64,000 nucleotides of DNA from Toxonevra muliebris. Its lineage: Eukaryota > Arthropoda > Insecta > Diptera > Pallopteridae. Location: positions 148,446,998-148,510,997 of the forward strand of contig OY829326.1 in the NCBI GenBank assembly GCA_963691655.1. The letters are read 5' to 3'. Both the position numbers and the translations under genes were made by a program. The first letter of the stretch is position 1, and every line of letters starts with the position of its first letter. This document shows, piece after piece, positions 47,707-58,520 of this stretch. Under the pieces are notes generated by a model. It made no database searches and had not been told where the DNA came from. It saw only the letters and a list, made by a program, of their open reading frames with translations.

Positions 47707-47708
47707 TA

Positions 47709-48600
47709 TATATTCAACTATTGAAAGTTTAGCAATCACTTCACTGTACACTTTTGTATACAGTAAGTACTCAATAATTGGAAAAAATAGAGAAATAAAA
47801 TATTAAATTAAAATTATCCAATCAATTATTCATTTTATTTTATGGAACGCTTAGACTGCGTTTTTCGTATTTATTCATGTTGAGTAAGTCGAATACCATT
47901 TAATATTTAATTCTCAGATACAAATGATCGCCGAGGCGGAACTGATAATTATGTGCTGAACTCCCAGGATTCGATATTCAGCTAAATTTAAAGAAAAACA
48001 AATAGTTATAGTATCATTTCTGGGAGTGGGAACTTTCAAAATTAAAAAGCTTTATCTACTATTTAGGAATCAAACCTGAGGTAGCTGAGACTCTAGTCTC
48101 TAGTCTATCGCTAAGCAAACGGAGTTGGCCGTTCACAAGTATAATACGAAGAATTTACGCCCTGAACTGAACCAGTATAGTCGCAGTTACACTCATATGT
48201 CTTAATCAATTTAGCCAGAGTTTTTCTCCTGCTTATAGTAGGTGCTTTAATTAGATCGGACCAAATAATTACACAAAATTTGATTTTACCAGAAACATAG
48301 TTTTATGGAAATTACGAACCATTTTTTTTTTCAAATTAAGTCCATTTTAATTGCTTGCTTAACATGCTTAAATTATTTCGATTTGAATAATTAAATTTGA
48401 TACATTTACAAAAATTAATTTTTTTTTGTATTCAGAAGGCGTGGATAATTTGAAGTATTGAAATGATATAAAAATTTTCGAATTTTTTCATTTTGTAAAT
48501 AATTTTGAAGCTTGATTTTTGAAGGGATTAATGGATTGGAGTGCGAAATTAATTAAAATAAATATCTTCCAAATTCTACTTTGCTAGAAAGGTATAAAAT
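47709..48600. other. non-coding stretch
   Basis: TACAGTAAGTACTCAATAATTG (47761-47782) again shows the TACAGTAAGTA start of the neighbouring element and may be a fragment end. No gene is seen. Confidence 0.45.
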
Positions 48601-48967
48601 AGGGGAAAGAGCCCCAAGGTGGGCAGGGTCCTAAGGTGGATACTAGAGTGCCAATAATTTTCTAAAGTGTTACTATGTTTTATTAGCAAATAAGTTTAAA
48701 AAAATATGTTGTGCGGACAATTATATTTGTAAAACTTGCTAGATTTAATCGGGTAATTTCAGCTTATTCTTTCTTTTATTCGATAGTTATTAGGAATACC
48801 GAAAAAACTTATATAAGTGAATTATTCCTTTTTGATAAATCTATAAATTTTGCAACAATTTTTATATAAAATGAAAAATGTCTGAGATATAAACAATCAA
48901 ATATGAATTTTGTCCACAAAAACCGTTTTTCCCAAAATTTTGGAGCTCTTGGGGCACCACTTCCCCT
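48601..48967. mobile_element. AGGGGAA-ended TIR element, copy 1
   Basis: The left end is AGGGGAAAGAGCCCCAAGGT and the right end, reverse complemented, is AGGGGAAGTGGTGCCCCAAG. A gapped inverted repeat of about 18 bases includes GCCCCAAG on both sides. TA-rich flanks prevent a firm target-site call. The length is 367 bp, with no coding capacity. A related end is found at 52583. Confidence 0.55.
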
Positions 48968-49184
48968 TATCCAATTGTCCTGAAATTTTACACAGATTAT
49001 TTTTTGAGTAAAACGAACCGATCGAATGGGTTCCTTGCGTTAGTACAATTTTTTTTCAAACCAGCTTAAATATTATTTTCGTTGAAAATATCAAAAAAAA
49101 AAATCTGAATGCTTACAATATTTAATAATCTTTCAATAGAGAAACTTTTTTAATTTTATAAATGCCCTACTTTGACGAGCGTGG
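48968..49184. other. non-coding stretch
   Basis: I see no gene or repeat in this short interval. Confidence 0.4.
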
Positions 49185-49760
49185 TAGCTGTTTTGGATCT
49201 GCCTTTCATCTGTTATATCTGTTACTAAGTCTGATCTTATTTGGTTTTATTTTTGATTTGGTTTTGATCTAAATTTAATCTGAAATGTGGTTAAGATTTT
49301 GGTCTCAGTTTTACTTAAATTTGGTATTTTTTCGTTCTAAATTTAAATCTGATTTTTGGTTTTAGATCTGTATTTTGGGCTGATTTTTTGTTTGAAATTA
49401 TTCCCCTTTTGCTTAGAGTTTTAATCTGAGTTTTGGTCTAAGTTTTAGATTAAGTTTTAGCTTTATTTTCTAATTTTTGGTTTGAATTATGATTTGATTT
49501 TCGGTTTGAATCTAGTCTGAATTTTGCTGGGAATTTTTACCTGAATTTTGTTCTTAGTTTCATATAAATTTTGCTTTGTGTTTTAGTCCAAGCTTTAATT
49601 TAAATTTGGTCCATTTTTTGGCCTGAAATTTTGTCAAGGTTTTGGCATGAAATGAGGTTTTGGTTTTTGGGTTGGACTGAGCTTAGGTTTGGTTATTGAT
49701 TTAAGTTTAGATCTTGTCTTAAATTTAGTTATTTGTGTGATATTTACCTTATAATTTTGG
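49185..49760 (+). repeat. GGTCTGA/GGTTTGA degenerate tract 7
   Basis: Phrases TTTTGGTCTAAGTTTTAG, TTTGGTTTGAATTATG, TTTTCGGTTTGAATC and TTTTTGGCCTGAAATTTTG recur at 10-14 base spacing. There is no internal tandem duplication that I can see. Confidence 0.6.
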
Positions 49761-50007
49761 AAAATAGGTACCTTCCCAAACTTAAATCCTAAGTCCGTTC
49801 TAGAAGCTATCCGGAAGTTGTTTGTTTTACTGCAATATTAAGACTAAATAAAGTCAGTAGCAATTAGCTGTATATAAATTTACATAATAAACTCTACATT
49901 GATAGGCATAGCTTTTAAGAGTAAAGCTCCATTAGCCAATGGTTGCTTAGAAAACTCAGACAACCGATTGCTGTCTATCAAAATATGTGATACAGCAATA
50001 CAATTAA

Positions 50008-50137
50008 CCCAGTAATGCCTAGGAGTGGCATATGGCACCTTGTGGTTGAGCCGTCCCTGAGCCACGTTCAGAAACAATTTTTTTCTCAAGTTACTTTCTA
50101 CATCTATTTACTTAGGTTCCCGCTCGTCCATAATGGG
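50008..50137. mobile_element. piggyBac-like miniature element (TTAA flanks, 130 bp)
   Basis: TTAA at 50004-50007 is followed by CCCAGTAATGCC. The right end, reverse complemented, is CCCATTATGGACG and is followed by TTAA (50138-50141). The ends match in about 8 of 10 bases with a gap. GGCATATGGCACC forms a subterminal inverted motif. The 69-codon minus frame (50089-49880) is not recognised. Confidence 0.5.
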
Positions 50138-50141
50138 TTAA

Positions 50142-52579
50142 AGAGAAAAATAAAGTTAACATGGTTTTTTTGATGCCTTAAGCCAATATTGTCTCACTGA
50201 ATAGGTTCTCTCATCTAGTACTAGGTTTAGAGTTTCGGCTATCAAAATAAAGTAAAATAAATAAGAATATATATTTTATTTGAATGAAAACATCTTAGAC
50301 TTGGAACATAGAACGTAATCTGCGTGAAAGAACCCGTCAAATACTTGTTTTGTAAATTTTGGCCCTAGAAAATACCGGACTCCATTGAATGCTAAAACTA
50401 TTTTTTGACGATCTGAAAGATTTTTCTGTAATAATTTAGCAAACAAATTAAATTTCAAAATAAAATTAAATTAATTTAATCCTAATGGTTAAACATTATC
50501 AAAAATAAACCATCACCCAAACCGAGGACTGAGAGTTTCTTTCTTCTTGAAGTTTGGCTTGAGAGGTTCGAACGTACAACGGGAACTCTAGCGGGTCTAA
50601 AGGACGCGAAAGGGGAGGTGGGAGGAAGAAGGGGGGGGAGGGGGTATTTTCCTTGATAAAATCTAATAATTCAAAAGCATTGAGCATAATAGCAGAGATA
50701 ATCAATCAAAAACTTGATTTTATCGCTCCTTCTTTTTAACAACTTGTCGATGAGCACAATTCTGTTAATCGAGATTCAACTGTAATAAAAGTATAATAAA
50801 TTCTAACAAATATCGTACAAATGTATGCCTGGATGTGTGTATGCATGTATGTAAATTTCAAGTGTTCAATTATAATTTGTATTTCAATGTAGTGCATTTG
50901 CAAGCAAAATACTTTCTAAACACACATATAAACACATATTTAAGGCAATTGTTGTATCCATTTGTGTGAATGTATGTGTGTATAGATGTACATATGCAGA
51001 TATAAATATTTGTAGTTTCGAAACATTACTTTAGAGTTTCGATTAAATAACCGCATAAATGTTGAGCTTTTGTAAGTGTGTATGCAGCAGCAATATCAAA
51101 ACCAATAACAACAACAAACCCAATAACCATAATAATATAGAGTAATAGAAAAACAAAAAACAACAACAATAAGATTTGTTACAAATAAATCTGAAAACAA
51201 AAGTCAACATTAGCAAGAACAATAACCAAACAACCAACACACATACAATATCATAAACATCATTGAATGAATATGGCAGACGATGATGAATAAGAAGAAG
51301 AAGAAACAGGAGAAAGCCACGACCAATGTGAAGTAGAAGAAGATGTATAGAAATTGACATTAACATAACCTTTGCTTCTAAGGACGGCAATAATGTTGGC
51401 CAACCGCATTGACCAAATACTCTAATAGTAAATAGTACAAACAAACACACCATACGTTTGTGTATTTCAGTTAGTACCTATTGTGGCAATTGTTCTATTA
51501 AATTTACAATAAACAAATGGAAATGTATACAAATGTAGGATATGCAATACATATTCCTATATAAATTTAATAAGATTTGCTTACTTGGATTATTTGGTAC
51601 TCCACATTTTATTTAATTTTCTATAATCGATATATGTGTGTGTGTGTGTGTTTATTTGGATTTGTTTAATTACACATATGTAATCTAAAAGGGAAGTCAG
51701 GAACTTTGCCAGTTTATGAGTGTCGACTGTGAAAAGGTCAAATTTTAAATAATAGCAAATATGTAGTTTGCTGTATGAATAAATGTTAAGAATGAAATTT
51801 ATGCATTTAACTAGTTGTGTAAACAAAGGTTTCAAAATTAAATCGAAATCCAGTTCTTATTAATTTAAATGTGAATACAAAATGCACTAAAATGCTATCA
51901 ACTTTATTTTGAAATCTTTAGGCATACTTAATTTCACTTTTCGAATGGTATCCGCATTACATAACAGACTTGAATTAATAAGCACTAAAACTTTGTATAA
52001 CATTTTAAAACTATTGAAATTATAAATATATTTTCAACACAAGCTTGATCACATAACTTTTCAAGTAATTACTTAATTAATTTCTTCAAGTAACTAATTA
52101 GTTAACTGAAATGTTGACTAAGGAATCATGAACAAATTAAATTTAGTTTCATTAGTATTCATTCAAACCTCACTTTTACTTATATTAAGCTGAAACCTAT
52201 TAAACAGTTATATATGCTAAAACCACAAATGTGCAAAAATTATGTTTTTAAAAGACTCGATTGTTATATTCAACCATTCGCTATAAATAATTAATTTCAT
52301 AATATTGCAATAAGAAACATTTGCGATTACAAACATAAAAATAAGATCTCGTATTCTTCACCCAGGTGCCAAAACTCGCCAACTATTTCCCTGGTACTTT
52401 GTTTTGTAAGCAAATTAAATTGTAATCATCAGTTTTAGTTATGGTTACAACTAAAATTATTAGCCATTAGTAGAGAGAAAAATTTCTAGTACGATTAAAA
52501 TTGATATCCATAGTTAGCGTTGATTTTCAAATCATCAAGTTTTTGCATTTTTCTTTCTAAAAAATGGAAATATATTATA
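50142..52579. other. non-coding stretch; G/A-rich patch 50540-50645; GAA/GAAGAA patch 51290-51350
   Basis: The patch 50555-50645 (CTCTAGCGGGTCTAAAGGAC, then GGGGAGGTGGGAGGAAGAAG) may be a worn end of the CACTAGCG family with its G-rich inner block. CAGTTGAATCTCGATTAA (reverse strand, 50765-50782), flanked by TA, resembles a pogo/Tigger-type terminus, but no partner is seen. CAA repeats and a GAAGAA run produce the 136-codon minus frame at 51043-51453, which I reject as a gene. Confidence 0.45.
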
Positions 52580-52582
52580 TAT

Positions 52583-52960
52583 AGGGGAGAGGGCACCTAG
52601 ATGGACAAAGTATTGAAACAGTGCTCTAGAACCCAAACGGAATAAGATATCTTAAAGTACTATACATTGTATAAAAGTACAGAGATACATTTTTATTTTG
52701 TACTCAAACATTTTTTTAAGTATATTTCAAAATTGTTAAAAAAGTCGATCTTCAAAAAAAAAAAAAAAGCCCCAAGATGAGCATGACTTGAAAATTTACT
52801 GAAAAATGTGAATAATCAAAAATAAATGTAAACGTAATGATTTTGAAGCCAATTTTCTATTTTTTATAATATTTATTCAGAGAAATAGCATACAAATTTT
52901 AGGCAGAATCATCTGAGTCACAGTTCGGGCATGTGCACCAGAGACCGCTGATTTTGGCTA
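52583..52960 (+). mobile_element. AGGGGA-ended element, copy 2 (worn)
   Basis: TATAGGGGAGAGGGCACCTA (52581) resembles the left end at 48600 (ATAGGGGAAAGAGCCCCAAG), and AAGCCCCAAGATGAGCATG (52767) repeats the GCCCCAAG inner motif. No convincing right end is seen, so the extent is approximate. Confidence 0.35.
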
Positions 52961-53680
52961 AAAGTTTTTACACAAACACAATATCAATAAAAGCATTTTA
53001 GAATATTATACGATAAATAAATAGGATTATAGCCATATTTATTGTTCGAAATCACAAATTTAGATAACTTCAAAAAATGTTTAAGCAAAAAAATAACCAA
53101 GTCTTTTCTTTTCAACATTTTTTAGTTAAGTTCAGTTTAGTTCAGTTTAGTTCAGTTTTATAGTTTAATTTTGAACTTTACGCTGAACTTACTTTTGCAT
53201 TAATATTACAGTCATATGCTTTGTATAATAGGGTGGCCCTTATATTTCAACTTTTTAAAAGTTAAAGCTCCCAGACCCCTAACTTTTGAAGTGAAACTTC
53301 TTTTCTCTTGTCCTAGAGTAAAACCAACCGGATGTGACGTCAGCGCGTAAGTTTACAATGCGACATAATTTTGTCGAGCAATGTGCATGAGGGGCTAAAT
53401 ATCAATATTCCGTAACTGAATTCACGATTCATAAATAGTTTTAATTCAATATAACATATTAATTACACACACACACACACGCCTATGGCAGAAAGAACAA
53501 TGTATAGCGTCGCCATCTTCAAGTTTATGACAGTTATACATTTCACATACAGATGGCGCAAATGTCCAAGGAATTACATGAAGATGTCGCACACAAAAAG
53601 AGTTCGTCTACAATTGTCATCGACATTACCGGTACAGAGTTGCAATTTTTGTTCCAGCATTAATCCAACAAAAAAAAAAA
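52961..53680. other. non-coding stretch with 10-bp repeat
   Basis: AGTTCAGTTT repeats three times at 53133-53157. A phrase, AGGGTGGCCCTTATATTTC (53230-53248), resembles the end of other fly miniature elements but has no partner. A CA run lies at 53465-53480. No gene is seen. Confidence 0.4.
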
Positions 53681-53682
53681 AT

Positions 53683-53883
53683 TGGTTGTGTATTAACGAA
53701 CACACGGGAGAAGTGAAACTTCTTGTGAACTAAACGAAACACAAGCAAATGAAATTAAAAAACACAAGCCAATGAAGTAAAAAATTTAGCGATTGAAAAA
53801 TTTCATTTGCTTGTTATTTACTTCTGTTTCGTTTAGTTCACAAGAAGTTTCACTTCTGCCTTGTGTTCGTTAATACACAATTT
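53683..53883. repeat. long near-perfect inverted repeat (about 75-80 bp arms)
   Basis: The left arm (53683-53756) contains TTGTGTATTAACGAACACAC, GGAGAAGTGAAACTTCTTGT and GAACTAAACGAAACA. The right arm (53800-53883), reverse complemented, reads the same text with a few changes and a roughly 10-base insertion (GAAGTAAATAA) before CAAATGAAAT. The loop is about 43 bases. GAAGTGAAACTTC also occurs at 53288, so the repeated motif may belong to a larger decayed element. Confidence 0.8.
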
Positions 53884-54112
53884 AGTTTTTGTTCTTGGAT
53901 TTCTTGAACAACAACTTTCCATGAAGAAACAACACCGATGTGATTAGCCAGAATGGTTGGAGTTAACAATGATTTGTGCGTTCAAGATATATCTTTCTCA
54001 AGACCAGTTTCAGTTATCTCAAATGGGAAAAACTCTTAAAAAGAATTTGTATTTTTTTTCTCGGGAGTTTTAAATTATTAAATCACCTTGTCGTTACTTT
54101 TTGTTCATGCGT

Positions 54113-54576
54113 AACGCTCGTATCTATACAGTTTTCTATGCGGTTTTTCAACTACAAAATAGCATACCGCCTTTTTTACCAAAATACCGCGTTTATACTA
54201 AGAAAAAAATATAAAATTTTTAGCGCTACGAAATTCAAATTTATCAATCGCAATGCAAAAAGTCTGAAAGAACAATGACAACTCGTTGTGAGTATACTTT
54301 TGAAAGAAGTGGGAAACTTTGAAGGCGATAGCAAAGCCGGAATCGCTTCGTCAAATTTCTTCAAAGCACAAATTCAATACGACTGCAGAAGGAGATATGA
54401 AAATGTTAAACGAAGACGATTCAGATCATGGATAAATTGCTTTCCTTGTTAATTTTCATTGAAAAAATTGATACCGCGAAATATCATATACAGTTTTTTT
54501 GAAATCGATTTACAGTTTTTTAAAAATGTTTGTAAGAAATATACAGTTTTTGGTCCAAAAAAAGATACGAGCGTGA
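54113..54576. mobile_element. 464-bp TIR element with exact 9-bp target duplication
   Basis: TTCATGCGT precedes the left end (54104-54112) and follows the right end (54577-54585), an exact and not AT-biased 9-bp duplication. The inverted ends share ACGCTCGTATCT (left at 54114; right at 54563-54574 on the other strand). TACAGTTTT recurs at least four times near the ends. A 9-bp duplication suggests a Mutator-like or Foldback-type transposase. The middle (54290-54460) has GC-richer, once-coding-looking text but no open frame. Confidence 0.78.
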
Positions 54577-54611
54577 TTCATGCGTCAATTGATAAATTAT
54601 TAGGATAATGA

Positions 54612-55030
54612 TTGAGAAATCAGAAAGGTGCTGTGGACAAATTTGTTACCGACCTCGAGCACTTAGCTCCCCAAACTGTGGCTCTATCATTATCTGATGA
54701 AAATGTTCCAACAAGGCAAATTAAGCTTAAATTATATTGGAAGCAGGCTACAAAAAAATCATTTTACTTCGTTTATAAACATCGAGTTTACGTCTTTTTT
54801 ACGCGAAATTTTCTATCAGCACCGATTTCTTCAACAAAGAACTTCCAACATGGAAAGATGATCCCAGTTTCAGAAATGGAATTGAAAAACTTGAGAAGAA
54901 AGTTGTTGTTGATGACGTTGCAGAAAAAAATGTGAAACTGTTTGAAATATCATGAAGCTGAGAAACCATTTTTTTTCACAAATCGTTGCCGAAGACCGGA
55001 AAAGATACCCAACTACTACTAAATCCTTTC
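54612..55030 (+). pseudogene. decayed gene of an unnamed arthropod family, two frameshifts
   Basis: Three successive frames read protein-like text. The first (54612-54935) contains KFVTDLEHLAPQTVALSLSDENVPT. The second (about 54827-54955) reads FFNKELPTWKDDPSFRNGIE and then LEKKVVVDDVAEKNVKLFEI. The third (54952-55030) reads QIVAEDRKRYP. The order of these pieces (a WYL.EELV.L..FD..V-like block, then W..DP.F, then LKVV.D.AE..V.L, then Q.V.EHRK.YP) fits an uncharacterised family I recall from arthropod genomes, often in many copies. The recall is from memory and the family has no known function. The 464-bp element lies directly upstream. Confidence 0.5.
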
Positions 55031-57375
55031 TTATTGTGCGGATACACGAGAGTGAATTTCGTTGAACTTTTAAATTTCAAATTTAGGTGGACAAACGAAA
55101 AAAAAGGATTTTCAATAAGAACCGAATTTCATTTTTGAGTGTTTATAAGTTTGAAAAAGAAGAAAAATTTTGTGTTTTGTGAAAGTAAAAATAAATTAAA
55201 GTGCTGCCTTTCAATTGAATTTGAATTGCAAGAATTTATATACCAATTATGGTTAATTGGAAGAATAACAATGAGTTGCTCTCTAACTACATTATTTTAT
55301 TTTTTCACTCTTACTTTTCCTAATAAATCTGGGATAAAAAGGAACAACAGCTTAAGTTTATTTTCATGTCAGCCGAGTTTAATAGCTTTGAATAGAAAAT
55401 TTGAGAAACTACAGCATTGTTTCAAATGACTTTATCTTAAAATTAAAGATCTTTTTGAAAACGATATATATGGTAATTCTAAAAACTATTTAAAATGTCT
55501 AAAAACTATATCTTATATTTACCCTGTTATTTTAAAACCATGTGTCTGAGTTACTTTAGGCATTTCAAGTGAATTTCGTTGAAATTCTTGTGAAATTCAG
55601 AACTGATTCTATAGATATTATTTACGTAAATAAAAATACGTTCCTCATATAAAAGTTGTGGGCGATTATATTTTTCATGTTGTTTAAGGAATCGTGCGAA
55701 TTTACTTTTAAAAAATGTTATTCAGAATGTTGTCACACAATTTCGTGGATGTGCCCAAATAAATTTCTCTAAGAAGAAACAAGAAAATGGTTAAGATGGG
55801 GAAGACTATACCGCCTTTGAACGGAGTTAATAATTGCGTATACTATGTTTCAACTTCAAGTCGTTTGAGGGTCACCTAGAAGTTGTCCGATGGAGCATAA
55901 GTTTTGCACAGACCAGTTTTTTCTTGATTAGAACCAGATTAGTGCAAGGGAGCAGCAACATTTTTACTTTTGAAAAATGACCTATTGCTAAAGGCCGCCT
56001 TAAAGTATAATGACTCATACACATGCTGCAAAAATACTGACTACTAGTTACATATTTCTAAAACTCAATTGAATCGAGCATTCACAAGTTTTGCAGGGAG
56101 GAAATTAAGAGCTACGTTAAATTTGCATGCAACAAAAGCCAAAATGATAAAAGAATGTTTATTTCAAAATTATTGTTGAAAGTACATTCTCTCGTACGAA
56201 TGAACGAAGAATAGGTATTTATAAATACGAGTATATATGTATCACATCTGTAGACAAATCGTTCAATAATTTTACAAATTCAAAAACACAAAATAAACAA
56301 ACACACATATAAACGCACATAAATACATACATAGATACATAGTATTATGAAAGAGAGTGAAAGATGACGACGATGTACGAAATTGAAAATCGGAATATAC
56401 TAGCAATTGAAATTGACCAAAATAAGAGGAAAAGTGCATTGAAATTTTTTTGTTGTTAGTCAGCTAATTTCACTGTACTGTTGTTGTGTATCTGTCGGCC
56501 AGTCAGTTGTTGTTGTTGCTATTAATATTTAAATCATCATTATGTGTGTATGTATGGGTTTGTGAGTTTTTAAGTTTAACCTTTTCAATTGCTATCGATT
56601 TTTGACAGCAACAGCCGCAGCAGAAGCGTAATTTGCTGCATTGCACATCGTTGAAATGCGTACGCTTTCTGTGCATAATGTGAGACATGGAATTAGCACA
56701 CAACACTTCATTTTATACATTCAGACACGCTCATTTTATCAATCAATCAATAAATTGTTAGAACATCAATGAATCAACAAATGCGTTTTTTGTTTTTTTT
56801 TTTTTCAACTTGTGACGATAATGATGTTGATAATGACATCCATTGTGATTATGTGGGAGCGTGTATTTTCTTTGCTGTTTATTTTGATAAAATGTGGTGA
56901 AATTTACGAATTTTATTTGCAGCTTAAAGTTTAGCTCATGAGGCATTTCATGTGAAGCGGACAACGAAAAAAAAGTAAGGTTCTAAAATTTGTTGAAATT
57001 TGACCTAATTAAAGCTGTAGAAAATATAAATGTAGACACACAATTTTTTTTTTTTTGTATGAAGCTTATTTGCCAAGTTATGGGATTTTAAAGAATTGAC
57101 GTAATTGAAATATGGATTTTTAAAAATAATTTTTAGAATTAAGCAAATTTACAATAAAATATTGAACATGGTAATTTAAATAAGTAATTTACTGTTCTTT
57201 TCAACCATGGAATCAGACCGGAAATTAAAATTTTTTTATGCGCCAAACCGGAAGTAAAAAGTTAAAATCAGAATTTTAATAACTTCGACCATTTAAAAGA
57301 TGGAGAAGATCTTATTTACCAAAATGCGAAATCAGACAAAAGACGATCTGCTATCCGGACGAAGCCTAGAACATC
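55031..57375. other. non-coding stretch
   Basis: The open frame 55139-55429 is unrecognised. CA- and GTT-type repeats lie at 56290-56340 and 56505-56520. No gene is called. Confidence 0.5.
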
Positions 57376-57578
57376 TTTTGTGGAAGTAGTTTTAATTTTG
57401 TTAACGGTTCTCGATTGAATATATTTCGGCTTGAAAATAGTGGATTTATGATTCGGGTTTTGGAGCCAATGATACCCGCACCAGAACTAGGATTCTTTTT
57501 CAAGCCGTCAGTATACCAATTGAGAGTGAAGGAACTGAAAAACTCAGACTGAAAAACTGAAACTAAAAAAAGAACCAA
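57366..57578 (-). pseudogene. RNase H fragment of a LINE, minus strand (first copy)
   Basis: Read on the minus strand, the frame gives FTLNWYTDGLKKNPSSGAGI followed by IGSKTRIINPLFSSRNIFN. This is the start of a LINE-type RNase H domain: W(Y/F)TDGSK, then GAGI.G....I, then a strand leading to the FQAE box, which is damaged here. Only the first Asp is present. It sits at the edge of the duplicated low-complexity block, so it was duplicated with it. Confidence 0.6.
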
Positions 57579-58316
57579 AATCAGACAAAAACTAAACCAA
57601 AACTCAGACTAAAATTCAAGCCAAAAGAGAGCAAATTTAGGCAAAAATCTAATCAACACTCAGACTAAAGGAGACCAAATACAAAACAAAGGCACTCAAA
57701 TTTTAAACTAAAAGAAGATCTAGTTTTAGAAAAAAATTTCAACGAAAATCTTACAAAAAACGAACTAAGACTCAAACTAAAAGAAAAATAAATTCAGATC
57801 AAAATTTAAGACAAAGGTAGACCAAAAATCAAAGCATTATTCATGCTTTGTGGAAGTAGTTTTAATTTTGTTAACGGTTCTCGATTGAATATATTTCGGC
57901 TTGAAAATAGTGGATTTTGATTCGGGTTTTGGAGTCAATGATACCCGCACCAGAACTAGGATTCTTTTTCAAGCCGTCAGTATACCAATTGAAAGTGAAG
58001 GAACTGAAAAACTCAGACTGAAAAACTGAAACTAAAAAAAGAACCAAAATCAGACAAAAACTAAACCAAAACTCAGACTAAAATTCATGCCAAAAGAAAG
58101 CAAATTTAGACAAAAATCTAATCAACACTCAGACTAAAGGAGACCAAATACAAAACAAAGGCAGTCAAAATTTCAACTAAAAGAAGATCTAATTTTAGAA
58201 AAAAATTTCAACAAAATTCTTACAAAAAACGAACTAAGACTCAAACTAAAAGAAAAATAAATTTAGATCAAAATTTAAGACAAAGATAGACCAAAAATCA
58301 AAACATTACTAATGCA
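57378..58316. repeat. 470-bp tandem duplication including RNase H fragment and GGTCTGA-type tract
   Basis: TGTGGAAGTAGTTTTAATTT at 57380 recurs at 57850. The two units (57378-57847 and 57848-58316) differ at only a small number of positions, for example one base lost in GTGGATTT(A)TGATTCGGG. Each contains the RNase H fragment and the series CAGACTAAAATTCA(A/T)GCCAA. The high similarity implies a recent event. Confidence 0.85.
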
Positions 58317-58520
58317 AAAACTCAAACCAAATTCAGATAAAAAATCACCAGAAACGGAGATTAAACTCAAACCGAAAGTGAAATCAAGCCAAAACTCAAA
58401 ATCGAATCAAAAGAACATTCAGACAATAGTCAGACCTGAAATTAGACTAAAAAACAGACTTAAAAACTCACCCATAAAAATAGATTAAAATGCACACCAA
58501 AAACTATTTTCAAACTCCTC
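57540..58520 (-). repeat. GGTCTGA-type tract 8, reverse orientation
   Basis: The plus strand reads AAAACTCAGACTAAAATTC, AACCAAAACTCAGAC and AGACCAAAAATCAAA in series, the complement of tracts 1, 2, 5 and 7. It overlaps the 470-bp duplication and continues past it to about 58520. Confidence 0.65.

Noticed and set aside
50765..50784. pogo/Tigger-like end CAGTTGAATCTCGATTAA flanked by TA
   Set aside because: The nearest candidate partner (CAGTAAGTACTCAATAATTG at 47763) matches poorly and lies 3 kb away, so no element can be delimited.
51043..51453. 136-codon minus-strand frame resembling a membrane protein
   Set aside because: It is built from CAA/GAA/GTT triplet runs read on the other strand. 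The Leu/Phe/Val content reflects repeat composition.
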